Of a DNA stretch of 64,000 nt, positions 36,647 to 45,311 are shown piece after piece (the stretch's first letter is position 1; each line of letters opens with the position of its first letter). The stretch covers positions 62,001 through 126,000 of the forward strand of contig NZ_SCOH01000005.1 in the NCBI RefSeq assembly GCF_005503445.1, written 5' to 3'. Both the position numbers and the translations under genes were made by a program. The notes beneath the pieces were generated by a model. It searched no databases, had not been told where the DNA came from, and was given only the letters and a program-made list of their open reading frames with translations. The DNA comes from Chitinivorax sp. B (lineage in GTDB: Bacteria > Pseudomonadota > Gammaproteobacteria > Burkholderiales > SCOH01).

Positions 36647-36672
36647 TGACGTCATTTTTAATCCGACGTCAT
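36647..36672. promoter_or_regulatory. Tandem GACGTCAT boxes upstream of the M64 peptidase
   Basis: GACGTCAT occurs twice, 17 bases apart, 50-75 bases before the start codon. The first copy is part of the palindrome TGACGTCA. The layout fits an operator or activator site, but no regulator is known to me. Confidence 0.35.
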
Positions 36673-36851
36673 AATGCACATGATTCCAAATACTGTCAAA
36701 CATTAATGCGCACATCCGAATTAATTTCTTTTCGGAAATTCGAAAAGTCTTACTTACTGCTTATTTTTAAAACAAAATTGATCCGAGCGACAAAATTTGG
36801 CAGATACAAAATCCGCTGCGCCAGAAAACGGATACCAGGACTGACAGACAA

Positions 36852-36875
36852 TAAAAAGCCGGGGGTACCCCGGCC
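36852..36875 (-). terminator. Terminator of the pilin gene
   Basis: On the minus strand GCCGGGG/CCCCGGC pair as a 7-bp stem with a 3-nt loop, followed by TTTTTATT. It lies 25 bases after the pilin stop. Confidence 0.85.
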
Positions 36876-36899
36876 TGTTTGCAGCATCAAGCAGTTGAA

Positions 36900-37538
36900 T
36901 TACGGCAGTAATCTGATAGCCACGGTGGCATTCCCTGCCAAACCAAAGCAATCGATACTGGGCTGAGGTGCAGCCAACGTGCCATAGGCATTGCTGCTGG
37001 AACGCACGATGCCACCATCCGCCTTACCATCATCGATTTGCCTATCCAGTGCACAGATGTAACGCACATCCACGTTGGCAGGAGCCCCACCAGCGGTGGT
37101 TGCTGCCATCAGATAAGTCGTGTTGGCCACCCGGCGCTGGGCAGCATTGGCCCCCGTCTGCAGTACCCAGAATCCATTCCATATGGTCTTGGTATCGGCC
37201 TCGGTCATTGCATTGGTATTGGTCAACAGACGCAATGCAGCTGTTCCTTCATTGCCGCTGGCAATCAGTCCATCGCGAGCCCCGCCAGCCGCACAGGTCG
37301 TGCCGGTAAAGGTTGCAGCTGCTTCGGTTCCGGTACATCCATCACCTGGCAGCGAACCATATTTCTCCTGATAACTATTAATGGCCGCCTGGAATTTATT
37401 GACTGCCGCAGCCGCATTCTTGACCCGGGCTCCATCGATCAGATCACGCCCCTTGAAAGCCAAGCCAAGAATCAGACCGATTACAACCAACACAATAGAA
37501 AGCTCGACTAATGTGAAACCTTGTTGCTTCGCTTGCAT
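36900..37538 (-). CDS. Type IV pilin-like protein
   Basis: 212 aa from MQAKQQGFTLVELSIVLVVI; GGCAAGGAGCCC precedes the ATG. The class III leader is MQAKQQG, with prepilin peptidase cutting before Phe and Glu at +5. The hydrophobic helix is followed by KNAAAAVNKFQAAINSYQEKYGSLPGDG, a spacer common to large MSHA-like pilins, and a C-terminal globular part with four Cys. It is the only pilin in the cluster with its own consensus sigma-54 promoter (37580-37595) and its own terminator, consistent with a highly expressed major subunit. It is separated from the other pilin genes by the kinase gene on the opposite strand. Confidence 0.88.
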   Translation of the reverse strand: MQAKQQGFTLVELSIVLVVIGLILGLAFKGRDLIDGARVKNAAAAVNKFQAAINSYQEKYGSLPGDGCTGTEAAATFTGTTCAAGGARDGLIASGNEGTAALRLLTNTNAMTEADTKTIWNGFWVLQTGANAAQRRVANTTYLMAATTAGGAPANVDVRYICALDRQIDDGKADGGIVRSSSNAYGTLAAPQPSIDCFGLAGNATVAIRLLP

Positions 37539-37579
37539 GTTTGGGCTCCTTGCCGACAAATGACATCGTCTGGTAATCA

Positions 37580-37595
37580 TGCAAAGGGTGTGCCA
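37580..37595 (-). promoter_or_regulatory. Sigma-54 (-24/-12) promoter of the pilin gene
   Basis: On the minus strand the sequence is TGGCAC-ACCCT-TTGCA, an exact match to the sigma-54 consensus with correct spacing. Transcription should start near 37568, giving a ~30-base leader with a good ribosome binding site before the ATG at 37538. rpoN and a GAFTGA activator gene are in the same window. Confidence 0.8.
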
Positions 37596-37796
37596 TCCCA
37601 TCCACGATCAAGTCATGCTGCCTGCACATGTGGTAGGCAAGGAATCACCTGTTCAGATGATGGCATGGATAGCATGCGTTTCGTTCAAGACCCTGTCGGC
37701 ATCAAGACAACCCTGTCATGAACTCGACAGGCTCTATGTCGAAAACCCGACGCCGTCTACTATAGTTCAGGCATCCTATCCCTGAGCCTGACCCAC

Positions 37797-39473
37797 ATGG
37801 CCTTGCGCAACCAGGTTGAGCAGGTGCCGGTTTCATGGCTGACCTTGGCCATGTTGCTGCCACTGCATATGGCAATATGCTGGGTATCGGCACCACCATC
37901 ACGCTTCGCGCTCCTGCTGATCCACGTTGGCCTGTTTGTACTCTGGCAACCCATACTTGAACGCCAACGACGTATTCCGTTGGGGCAGGCAGGTATCGTA
38001 CTGTTAGCTTGGCTGACCGTGACCTATCTTGCATTGTGGTGGTCATTGATGGCTTGGCTGTCCGTGCTGATTGGCGTAGTTGCCAGTCACGAGGTAAAGC
38101 GACATGGCGTCTTGCTGCATTTGGGCTTGGTTGTCTATTTGCTACTAGCTCTGTTCCTGATTGCACTGCCCCAGGCGATTCAAGTTCCATTGCCAGTATG
38201 GTTGCAGCTGACATTCAGTTGGGCCTCTCCACCAGTGTTAATGGTTGCTGCCTGGCTGGGTCAAGATGATCGCCGCCATGGCCAACGTGCGTTGGACTTG
38301 ATCTACGGTGTACTCATCACGCTGCTGACCCTATTGATCGCGATGTCTACTGTAGTCTGGAGTCTGCAAGCTGGCATCGCTTATCTGGAGGCACTGGGCT
38401 ATACCCTGTTGGTTGCAGCTGGGGGCACTTATGTCCTGTCGCGCATCTGGTCTGAAAGCCTGAGTCGGTATCGATTTGGTGTGCTGTTTTCACGCTACAT
38501 GATCAGCCTAGGGACGCCTTTCGAGGACTGGGTCGGCAAAGTTGCACTGCTTTATCGTGATGCAACGGATTTACCACACTTTGCCCAAACCGCCATTAAT
38601 GAGGTAGCCAAACTTCCCTGGATGATTGGTGGCGAATGGCAATGGGATGGATTGTCTGGGCAATTCGGCCAACATAGTCGCCATGCACTGGCAATCCATA
38701 ATGCCGGCTTGGATCTCACCTTCTACACCCGACATTCCGCGGCGCCCGCACTGGTACTACACTGCAAGCTGATTACGTTGATCCTTGCTGAATACGGGTT
38801 GGCCAAGCAACGTGAACAGGCCATGCGTACCCATGCTTTGAACCAGGCGATTGCCGAGACAGGGGCACGGCTGACGCATGATGTGAAGAATCTCTTGCAG
38901 ATCCTGCAAGGCTTGTGTGCCGCCATTGATACCGCCACACCTGACGATGCAGAAGCTTTGCAACGTTTGATCCAGCGACAGTTGCCTGCCATCTCGCTGC
39001 GGCTGGAATCAACTTTGGTGAAATTGCGCTCGCCCGCTGCCATGGACAGCCCACTATCGCCTGCCAATGACTGGTGGATGGCCCTGCAGACACGCTATGC
39101 CAACCAGCCAATCCAATTCGAAGGCAAACGCTTGCGCGATCAGGATGTAGTGCCAGGCGAAATGATGGATTCCATACTGGATAACCTGTTGCGCAATGCG
39201 CTGGAAAAACAACAGTGGCAGCAGGGCATAACCATTACTGTTACATTGGCTTGGCTGAATGGGGTCACTGTTACCGTCGTAGACAATGGCTCAGCCGTTC
39301 CGGCAGAAATTGCCAAGCAACTGTTGCATAACCCGGTTCAGTCCACTTCAGGTGGGATGGGTGTCGGCCTATGGCAGGCAAGCCAGCTGGCGAGTCAGTA
39401 CCAATTTGGGTTGAGCCTGACTCAGAACCGGCCGGGACAAGTCTGCTTCACGCTGCAACAGCAAATCGTTTAA
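37797..39473 (+). CDS. Membrane sensor histidine kinase, PrsK/PilS-like
   Basis: 558 aa. About seven or eight membrane helices occupy residues 13-215. A linker (~220-340) follows, then a kinase core. The H-box is TGARLTHDVKNLLQILQGL (His361), of the HDxKN type also seen in PEP-CTERM PrsK kinases. The N-box is DNLLRNALEK (Asn466), then DNGSA and GGMGVGLWQA. It lies between pilin genes on the opposite strand and diverges from the major pilin. Its most likely partner in the window is the sigma-54 response regulator at 53.7 kb; this pairing is inferred from context. The hydrophobic part lacks a periplasmic sensor loop, so the signal may be membrane-derived. Confidence 0.85.
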   Translation: MALRNQVEQVPVSWLTLAMLLPLHMAICWVSAPPSRFALLLIHVGLFVLWQPILERQRRIPLGQAGIVLLAWLTVTYLALWWSLMAWLSVLIGVVASHEVKRHGVLLHLGLVVYLLLALFLIALPQAIQVPLPVWLQLTFSWASPPVLMVAAWLGQDDRRHGQRALDLIYGVLITLLTLLIAMSTVVWSLQAGIAYLEALGYTLLVAAGGTYVLSRIWSESLSRYRFGVLFSRYMISLGTPFEDWVGKVALLYRDATDLPHFAQTAINEVAKLPWMIGGEWQWDGLSGQFGQHSRHALAIHNAGLDLTFYTRHSAAPALVLHCKLITLILAEYGLAKQREQAMRTHALNQAIAETGARLTHDVKNLLQILQGLCAAIDTATPDDAEALQRLIQRQLPAISLRLESTLVKLRSPAAMDSPLSPANDWWMALQTRYANQPIQFEGKRLRDQDVVPGEMMDSILDNLLRNALEKQQWQQGITITVTLAWLNGVTVTVVDNGSAVPAEIAKQLLHNPVQSTSGGMGVGLWQASQLASQYQFGLSLTQNRPGQVCFTLQQQIV

Positions 39474-39605
39474 CGCTGTTAAAAACTCGGCGATGTGTTT
39501 CTGATCAGGCCTGAAAACGAAGGCCGTGCAGGTATGACATGTTTGCGAAACAAAAGCGTTTTGTCAGCGCTGCTTGGTATCCATTCCTGCTGTTCATAGC
39601 CACAT

Positions 39606-40331
39606 TCAAGGCAATTTGCCAGCCTGAACCATTTTCGCCATCAGGGTCGGTGTGGCCATCCAGCGAATGATATGGTCGAAGTCGTCATCGGCCGTCGTCT
39701 GGCTGACAAAGCTACGGTCACCATCTGCATTCTCGATCACCCGGGGATCGGTGCCGGCCGCGATCTGCGAACCGTCGGACATGAATGCCCCCTGACCGCG
39801 CTTGCCATGTGACAAGATCAGCATTGGCGCGCCTAGCACCTGGCGGTTCGTGTTGATTTGCGGTAGACGTGTATAGACGTCGATCCTACCTGTGCTGTTC
39901 AGCGTAAATTTTGGCGTTTTGCTTGCCTGTGCATCGAAGTCGAGGGCAATCGCATAGGTCATGCGATGCCCCCAGGCATCATTCTCCGGCAAACCCAGCG
40001 TCACCCAGGGTAGCACGCCGACCGCTACGCTCCCGGGCCCAAAAACACAATTGGCCGGTGCCACACCGGCCCCATTGCTGCCGGTGGCAATGGTGCCCAC
40101 CGCAGGGCATGGCAAACCACCGTTGGCCATAGCGTAACCTGCCAGGGCTTCCAACGCGGCATCCAATGTCAATCGCGATTCGTTTACCCTTCGGGCTTCC
40201 TGCTGTGCGGAAAGTGGCCCCATGACGCCCGCCATGATCAATCCCAGCACCAGCAATACAACCACCAGCTCAACCAGTGAAAAACCACAACTGGCACCAG
40301 GTGTTTCAGAATAAATGGGCCTTGATTTCAT
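39606..40331 (-). CDS. Prepilin-like minor pseudopilin
   Basis: 241 aa. A class III leader ends in CGFSLVELVVVLLVLGLIMA (cleavage after Gly, Glu at +5). The mature part contains a long helix (EARRVNESRLTLDAALEALAGYAMANGGLPCPA), a Cys pair and DFDHIIRWMA near the end, as in large prepilin-type proteins of type II-like or MSHA-like loci. It lies three bases after the preceding gene on the same strand, so the two form an operon tail. The role is probably a minor or initiating pilin. Confidence 0.8.
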   Translation of the reverse strand: MKSRPIYSETPGASCGFSLVELVVVLLVLGLIMAGVMGPLSAQQEARRVNESRLTLDAALEALAGYAMANGGLPCPAVGTIATGSNGAGVAPANCVFGPGSVAVGVLPWVTLGLPENDAWGHRMTYAIALDFDAQASKTPKFTLNSTGRIDVYTRLPQINTNRQVLGAPMLILSHGKRGQGAFMSDGSQIAAGTDPRVIENADGDRSFVSQTTADDDFDHIIRWMATPTLMAKMVQAGKLP

Positions 40332-40334
40332 AGG

Positions 40335-41402
40335 TCAACACACTCCTTGCCGGGTCACATTCCCACGACCACCTTGACGTTGAATTGTCCAAGTGGCGTT
40401 GCATCGGGCAAAAGTTAGAGTGATGGTATCGCCAGTAGCCGCGTAATGGGTAACCGATCCCCAGTTATTCCAGTCGTTATCGACAAACCACGGGGTACCA
40501 ATGCTGGGTGGCGTAACAGGATAGCCTGCACTATAGGCCGCATCAGCTGCCAAGCGGATTTCGGCCGCCACTCGCGTCAATGCATAAGTCATCCACTCTT
40601 TAGCCGTGACATAGACAATGCGATCATTGAACACGACATCCCCCGCTGTATTGCGTTGAATACCCGCCAAGGTGAATCGCCCGCTCAGGTCGGTATGGTC
40701 AGCCACGCCCGGCAACCGCTCCACATAAGTATTCAGCACCTGCCGGGTCAGTTGGACTGGCAATGGATTGACACGAACCTGCCCTGACAATGCTTTGCCT
40801 GGGTGAATCAACACCATGGCCACCTGATTGGATAATACCTGGCCATTGGCATCCACCACTGTCAACCATTTATGCACCGGCGATCCCAACATGGCGTCAC
40901 TATTCAATTTTTGCACACCCACCGCATCCACCAGATTGCCGGAAATGGCCAGCAATGGAATGTCGCCCATGACAAATGCAGATGGGTCAAAAGACGAACC
41001 AACCTGCAGATCCCGCCAAGGCAATAAGCCGATGCACAAGACCGTCGTATTGGCGCTACCAGAACCTGCATCCCAGACATTGCGGGCAGGCAGGCCGGTT
41101 GGGCTGGTCGATTGCAAGCAGTTGACTTCAGCTGAGCCATTGAAATTGCGGTCGGGTGACAACAGCCTTCCCGGGGTAAACGTACTGTCATCCTCCCCCC
41201 AGGTTGTCGACGCATTCAATAATAGCTGACGGTAAGCACCCAGCATGGCGGTATGGCGGACTGATTCACGTGTACGTTTCAGTACATCGTTCAATTTGGT
41301 CACCATCACCGTTGCAGCAATCACACCCAGCATGACTGCCACCACCAGCAATAGCCCCCCAGCTTGCCGAGGTTTCACCCTGGGATGGATTGCTGACTTC
41401 AC
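40335..41402 (-). CDS. PilX/MshP-like pilus assembly protein
   Basis: 355 aa. The N-terminus RQAGGLLLVVAVMLGVIAATVM has one hydrophobic helix after a basic leader with GG, an atypical pilin leader lacking the +5 Glu. The large periplasmic part contains two short Cys segments and no motif I recognise. Position and topology match PilX/MshP proteins, which accompany minor pilins. It probably starts a two-gene transcript with the next prepilin gene. A weak sigma-54-like sequence lies ~90 bases upstream. Confidence 0.6.
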   Translation of the reverse strand: MKSAIHPRVKPRQAGGLLLVVAVMLGVIAATVMVTKLNDVLKRTRESVRHTAMLGAYRQLLLNASTTWGEDDSTFTPGRLLSPDRNFNGSAEVNCLQSTSPTGLPARNVWDAGSGSANTTVLCIGLLPWRDLQVGSSFDPSAFVMGDIPLLAISGNLVDAVGVQKLNSDAMLGSPVHKWLTVVDANGQVLSNQVAMVLIHPGKALSGQVRVNPLPVQLTRQVLNTYVERLPGVADHTDLSGRFTLAGIQRNTAGDVVFNDRIVYVTAKEWMTYALTRVAAEIRLAADAAYSAGYPVTPPSIGTPWFVDNDWNNWGSVTHYAATGDTITLTFARCNATWTIQRQGGRGNVTRQGVC

Positions 41403-41489
41403 CGTTTACCTTGCTTCAATTGAAATGATGTCTGAGACTCAAGCAATTTCCAGGCCTTATAAACCATCTTGTTGCTACCGCAGCATACA

Positions 41490-41505
41490 ATCAACCACCG
41501 TGCCA
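41490..41505 (-). promoter_or_regulatory. Weak sigma-54-like sequence before the minor pilin genes
   Basis: Minus-strand TGGCAC-GGTGG-TTGAT has a perfect -24 element and correct spacing, but the key C of the -12 GC is A. It lies between mshK and the MshP-like gene. Possible weak or decayed promoter. Confidence 0.25.
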
Positions 41506-41515
41506 GCTTACGATT

Positions 41516-41893
41516 TCACGGGATGGCCACCGCGTTGATCTGCTGCCCTGGTTTGCCTTGTAACAACTGGCCATACCAATGCAGCCGTACTTGGTTGTTG
41601 GTTGGGTCCACCCCTATTGCGGTAACTTGACCATATTGCACCCCGAATGGCACCGCCCGGCCATTCAGCCACAAGGTGGATCGACTGCTGGTGCGATTGA
41701 CATAACCGTCAATCCAAATTGCCAACACCTGAGGCTCCGGTGCAACAGGTAATGCGCCCAGTGCTTTTCCTTGATTCAGGATTTGCCGTTCCTGCGGTGT
41801 GTAGAAAAGCCGCCCCAGAGTGGGCAACTCGGCCCAAACCATTGTTGGTACAGCGGCAACATAAAGCATGACACAACTGACAATCGACCTCAT
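41516..41893 (-). CDS. mshK: MshK-like pilus biogenesis protein
   Basis: 125 aa with a signal peptide (MRSIVSCVMLYVAAVPTMVWA). The pattern LGRLFYTPQERQILNQG, then WIDGYVNRTSSRSTLWLNG, matches MshK, a small periplasmic protein equivalent to PilP/GspC-like connectors. Overlaps mshJ by 4 bases. It is the last gene of the tightly coupled msh run. Confidence 0.75.
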   Translation of the reverse strand: MRSIVSCVMLYVAAVPTMVWAELPTLGRLFYTPQERQILNQGKALGALPVAPEPQVLAIWIDGYVNRTSSRSTLWLNGRAVPFGVQYGQVTAIGVDPTNNQVRLHWYGQLLQGKPGQQINAVAIP

Positions 41894-42528
41894 GGCGCCT
41901 GCTCCTCTGTCGCATTGACCGGCAATGCTCGATGAATGGTCAGCAGATTCAGATCACAGCGTGCAATCAATCGCTCACCATCCACCGCATTTGACGATTC
42001 CCCGGGCAGGCTCAATCCACATCCACGCAATACCGGCTGACCACGCAGTTGTTGCAGCAAGCTAGCCAACAGTTGCTGCATGGCTACCTCGTGTAGTGGT
42101 GTGAAATCCAGCCGGATACGAGTTACATATACCTGCAAACTGCCAGCAAGGTTGGGGATCAGGTCGGATACCATTTGCGGGGTCAATGAAAAGTGCAGTT
42201 CCAACCCTGGGGACTCCCGCCCCAGTCTGGTTAGCACTTCCACCCACTGCAGCCGGTCTTCGTTACCGACGATTCCAGTCTGCTGAAACACTGCAAAGCG
42301 AGGGCCATACTGCTCCCAATCGGCTTTTGCCTGTTCCACCTCCGCCAACTGTTGCCTGGCCTGCGTCAGGCGATGTCGCGCCTGATCGTTTTCACGCTGT
42401 TGCCGTGCCAACTCATACCATGCCCCACCACACAACAAAACCACCAGTAACAGGACACCAGCCAGAATCAGCAATTGTGGTAGCAGGTATTTCAATTCAT
42501 CTCGATTGAACCTGAACTCACTGATCAT
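41890..42528 (-). CDS. mshJ: MshJ/PilO-like inner-membrane protein
   Basis: 212 aa. One N-terminal membrane helix (LLPQLLILAGVLLLVVLLCGGAW) is followed by a coiled-coil-like stretch (ENDQARHRLTQARQQLAEVEQ) and a small globular domain, the PilO/GspM layout. It overlaps both neighbours by 4 bases. It is part of the inner-membrane platform that aligns the secretin with the assembly ATPase. Confidence 0.75.
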   Translation of the reverse strand: MISEFRFNRDELKYLLPQLLILAGVLLLVVLLCGGAWYELARQQRENDQARHRLTQARQQLAEVEQAKADWEQYGPRFAVFQQTGIVGNEDRLQWVEVLTRLGRESPGLELHFSLTPQMVSDLIPNLAGSLQVYVTRIRLDFTPLHEVAMQQLLASLLQQLRGQPVLRGCGLSLPGESSNAVDGERLIARCDLNLLTIHRALPVNATEEQAP

Positions 42529-44102
42529 GGTGCCTCCACAATCACTGCACGTGACAATGTCAGTTCAAAGCTATGCTGTGGTGGAACCTTGTCAATATCT
42601 GCCGGGGGCAACGTGACCGTACCCGTCGGTCGCGTATCCAACGGGGCCAGGGTAATATCGAGTTGGGTATCACGCCGCTGCAAACCCCGAGCCAGTTCAG
42701 CCACGCGGATATCGGCACGGCGGTAGTCATCAGACCATGGCTCAACGCTGCCACGCACCACAAACCGTTCCCGCCAGGTCACTATTTTGGGCTGGCTTTC
42801 AAAGTCTACCTCGCCCTCCTCGGGGGCAGAAGGCAACACCGGCGGCGCATCTTCATCCAACCGATAGGGCAATTCACCAGTGCCAACCGTCCATTCCATG
42901 ACATGCAGGCGTAAATCCAGCGACTGATCCAACGCCATGGACAATGCCTGCCAACGATCATTCATGACAGGCCAAGTACGGCGCAGCTGTTCAATACGCT
43001 CCACCACTTGCCGCATGATCGACGGGTCATATTCACCCGTGATGACTTGCAGAGAGCGGGCTCGTTGCTCTGCTGCCAATGCTTGCGGTACCAGTTCGGT
43101 ACGACGCCGTTCCAAATCATGGGCATCTGCAAGTAGCCAGCCAGCAACAGCAACCCCCACGCCCAAACACATACCGGCAGCAGCCAGCAAGGCGCGACGG
43201 GCCTGCCACAACCGCAAATGGCGCATCCGTTCAGGTGGCGCATAGTGATTACGCCACCCTCGCTGAATCAATCGCAACAAGATCTGCACCAGATTCCGAT
43301 CCGCAGCAGCAGACAACTTGAATGTCCGTGCAACTGCAGTCGGATCAATCAATTGGTAGGTGAATTCCTCAGTATCGGGGGGCAAACCAGCCAGATCATG
43401 TTGGTGGTCCTCATCAGCCAGCACCAATACATGTAACGGTGTGTCGCGATTGATCATGCGCAGACTGGCCACATACTGCCGAGTGCGGGTACATTCACCG
43501 ATAATATGCTCGACCATCAATTCATCATGATCGCGTGACAAGGTCAGTCGTGAGAATTTCAGCTCACCCTGGCGGTAATAGCATTGTCGGACACCATTTT
43601 CAGCCTGGATCGACACCAGCAACACATGGTCATCATCATGATGTAGCCGCTTGGCCAAGCTGGTGCACAGCAACGCGAGTGAATAGATGCCAACCAGCGG
43701 AACCTGATGCTGATCCAGCACGTTAAGCCAACGATCAAGTAGATCCGGATTGATGATGCCACTGAACAATACCCGATCATCCCGACGCCCTTCCGTTTCC
43801 CGTCCTTGCACCCAGCCATTGGCATAACGGATGCCGCGAAACTGGTTCTGCAGCTTGCGCGCCATCAAAGCTCGGTGATCACGGCCAGTAACGTGTGGTA
43901 GCAGCTCTACAATAAAATCCTCTTCCGCCACATCTACCAGTACTGCGTAACGTGCATCACGCTGCGCCGCCACATCGTGGGAAAAGGTGGCCAGTCCGCC
44001 CTCATCAGCCTGATAGTACTGATGCAAACGTATTTGCGCCCCATCCGTGCAGTACGAATACACCCTATCGTCAGTGATAAACAGCAACATCAACCGACTC
44101 AT
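42525..44102 (-). CDS. mshI: MshI-like platform protein (PilM/PilN-type fusion)
   Basis: 525 aa. A cytoplasmic actin-like PilM/GspL N-domain (~1-300) is followed by a membrane helix (ALLAAAGMCLGVGVAVAGWLL, ~308-328), a coiled coil and a periplasmic PilN-like domain (~370-525). It is larger than typical MshI proteins (~480 aa). It should recruit the ATPase MshE to the platform. Both ends overlap neighbours by 4 bases, as across most of the operon. Confidence 0.75.
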   Translation of the reverse strand: MSRLMLLFITDDRVYSYCTDGAQIRLHQYYQADEGGLATFSHDVAAQRDARYAVLVDVAEEDFIVELLPHVTGRDHRALMARKLQNQFRGIRYANGWVQGRETEGRRDDRVLFSGIINPDLLDRWLNVLDQHQVPLVGIYSLALLCTSLAKRLHHDDDHVLLVSIQAENGVRQCYYRQGELKFSRLTLSRDHDELMVEHIIGECTRTRQYVASLRMINRDTPLHVLVLADEDHQHDLAGLPPDTEEFTYQLIDPTAVARTFKLSAAADRNLVQILLRLIQRGWRNHYAPPERMRHLRLWQARRALLAAAGMCLGVGVAVAGWLLADAHDLERRRTELVPQALAAEQRARSLQVITGEYDPSIMRQVVERIEQLRRTWPVMNDRWQALSMALDQSLDLRLHVMEWTVGTGELPYRLDEDAPPVLPSAPEEGEVDFESQPKIVTWRERFVVRGSVEPWSDDYRRADIRVAELARGLQRRDTQLDITLAPLDTRPTGTVTLPPADIDKVPPQHSFELTLSRAVIVEAP

Positions 44103-45307
44103 CTCGTCCCTACCTTACTGATCAGGTCAAACACCGGCCCCAATACTGACGACATGATCCACGCCAGCATCAACCCCAGTATCACGGTCATCACGGGCTC
44201 GATCATCACTTGAACCCGTTCTACCGATTCCTTCACATCACGGTTGTAGAAGTAACAGACATTCAACAACGCCGTATCAAGTTGACCAGTGTTCTCACCC
44301 ACCCTCAACATGCGCAGCACCAGCGGCGGGAACAGCCCCACCAGCTGAAAACTGGCCGCAATGCCCGTGCCTTCGCGAATCGAACGCTGCACCTGGGCCA
44401 CGCCTTCGGCAATCACTTGATTGCCGACAATGCCCTCCAGTACCTTCAACGCATCCAGCACTGGAATACCTGCCGAAAACATCAGCGCAAAGTAACTGGC
44501 CAGCCTGGCCAGGATGATTTTGCGCAGAATCGGGCCAATGAACGGGATGCGCAGTTTGTAACGATCAAGCTGATAACGATAGCGTGGTTGGGTGCGCAAG
44601 CGCAGCATCACATACAGCCATGCTGCCACCGGTACCACTACAAACACGTACCAATAGCTGCGCATGAAGGCGGACAGGGCCACCAGCATGCGGGTCTGGG
44701 CTGGGATATCCACCTGCAGCGACTTGAACAGCTCTACCAGTTGCGGCACTAGATAGATCAGCAGGAAGGCGAACACCGCGACCACCAGCACCAACACAAA
44801 AGAGGGATACAGCACGATTTTCTTCATTTGCGCGGCCAGCTCGTCCTGCCATTTCAGGCCATCGGACAAGTCTTTCAGCACTTCTGGCAAGCGGCCTGTC
44901 GTCTCCCCGGCGCGAATCAAGTTACAGAACACTGCGTCGAAAATGCGAGGATGAACCGCCATTGCCTCAGACAACTGCTTGCCCCCTTCAATACTATCAA
45001 TCAGGTCTGCCACCACTTCGCGAAAGCGCGGGTTGTCAACGCTGTCACGCAAGTCAGCCAAACCATCCAGAATCGGTACACCGGAACGAGTCAACTGCTC
45101 CAGATGGAAACAAAACGTGATGAGTTCCTGTCGATCAATCCTTGCCCCGCGCCGTCGCAGGCCATTGGCCGCCGCTTGATCGAAAGTCAACAAATCCAGC
45201 CCCATACGAGCCAGCCGTTGCTCCAGATCCCCCACGTTGGCAGCGTCAAGAATGCCAGTCACCTTCTCACCGGTACTGTTCATCGAGGCATAGCGATAAC
45301 GTGGCAT
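44099..45307 (-). CDS. mshG: Inner-membrane platform protein MshG (GspF/PilC family)
   Basis: 402 aa. Two T2SF/GspF domains each end in membrane helices: HLEQLTRSGVPILDGLADLRD in the first and YFALMFSAGIPVLDALKVLEG in the second, with LRMLRVGENTGQLDTALL before the last helix. It is the polytopic core of the pilus platform and is turned by MshE. The gap to mshE is 4 bases and its stop overlaps mshI. Confidence 0.93.
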   Translation of the reverse strand: MPRYRYASMNSTGEKVTGILDAANVGDLEQRLARMGLDLLTFDQAAANGLRRRGARIDRQELITFCFHLEQLTRSGVPILDGLADLRDSVDNPRFREVVADLIDSIEGGKQLSEAMAVHPRIFDAVFCNLIRAGETTGRLPEVLKDLSDGLKWQDELAAQMKKIVLYPSFVLVLVVAVFAFLLIYLVPQLVELFKSLQVDIPAQTRMLVALSAFMRSYWYVFVVVPVAAWLYVMLRLRTQPRYRYQLDRYKLRIPFIGPILRKIILARLASYFALMFSAGIPVLDALKVLEGIVGNQVIAEGVAQVQRSIREGTGIAASFQLVGLFPPLVLRMLRVGENTGQLDTALLNVCYFYNRDVKESVERVQVMIEPVMTVILGLMLAWIMSSVLGPVFDLISKVGTR

Positions 45308-45311
45308 GGTG

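Larger units (their letters stand above)
36598..36899. other. Intergenic region between pilin and peptidase genes
   Basis: No gene lies in these 302 bases. They contain the peptidase promoter side with the GACGTCAT repeats (36648-36672), an A+T-rich segment (36720-36850) and the pilin terminator (36852-36875). Confidence 0.6.
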
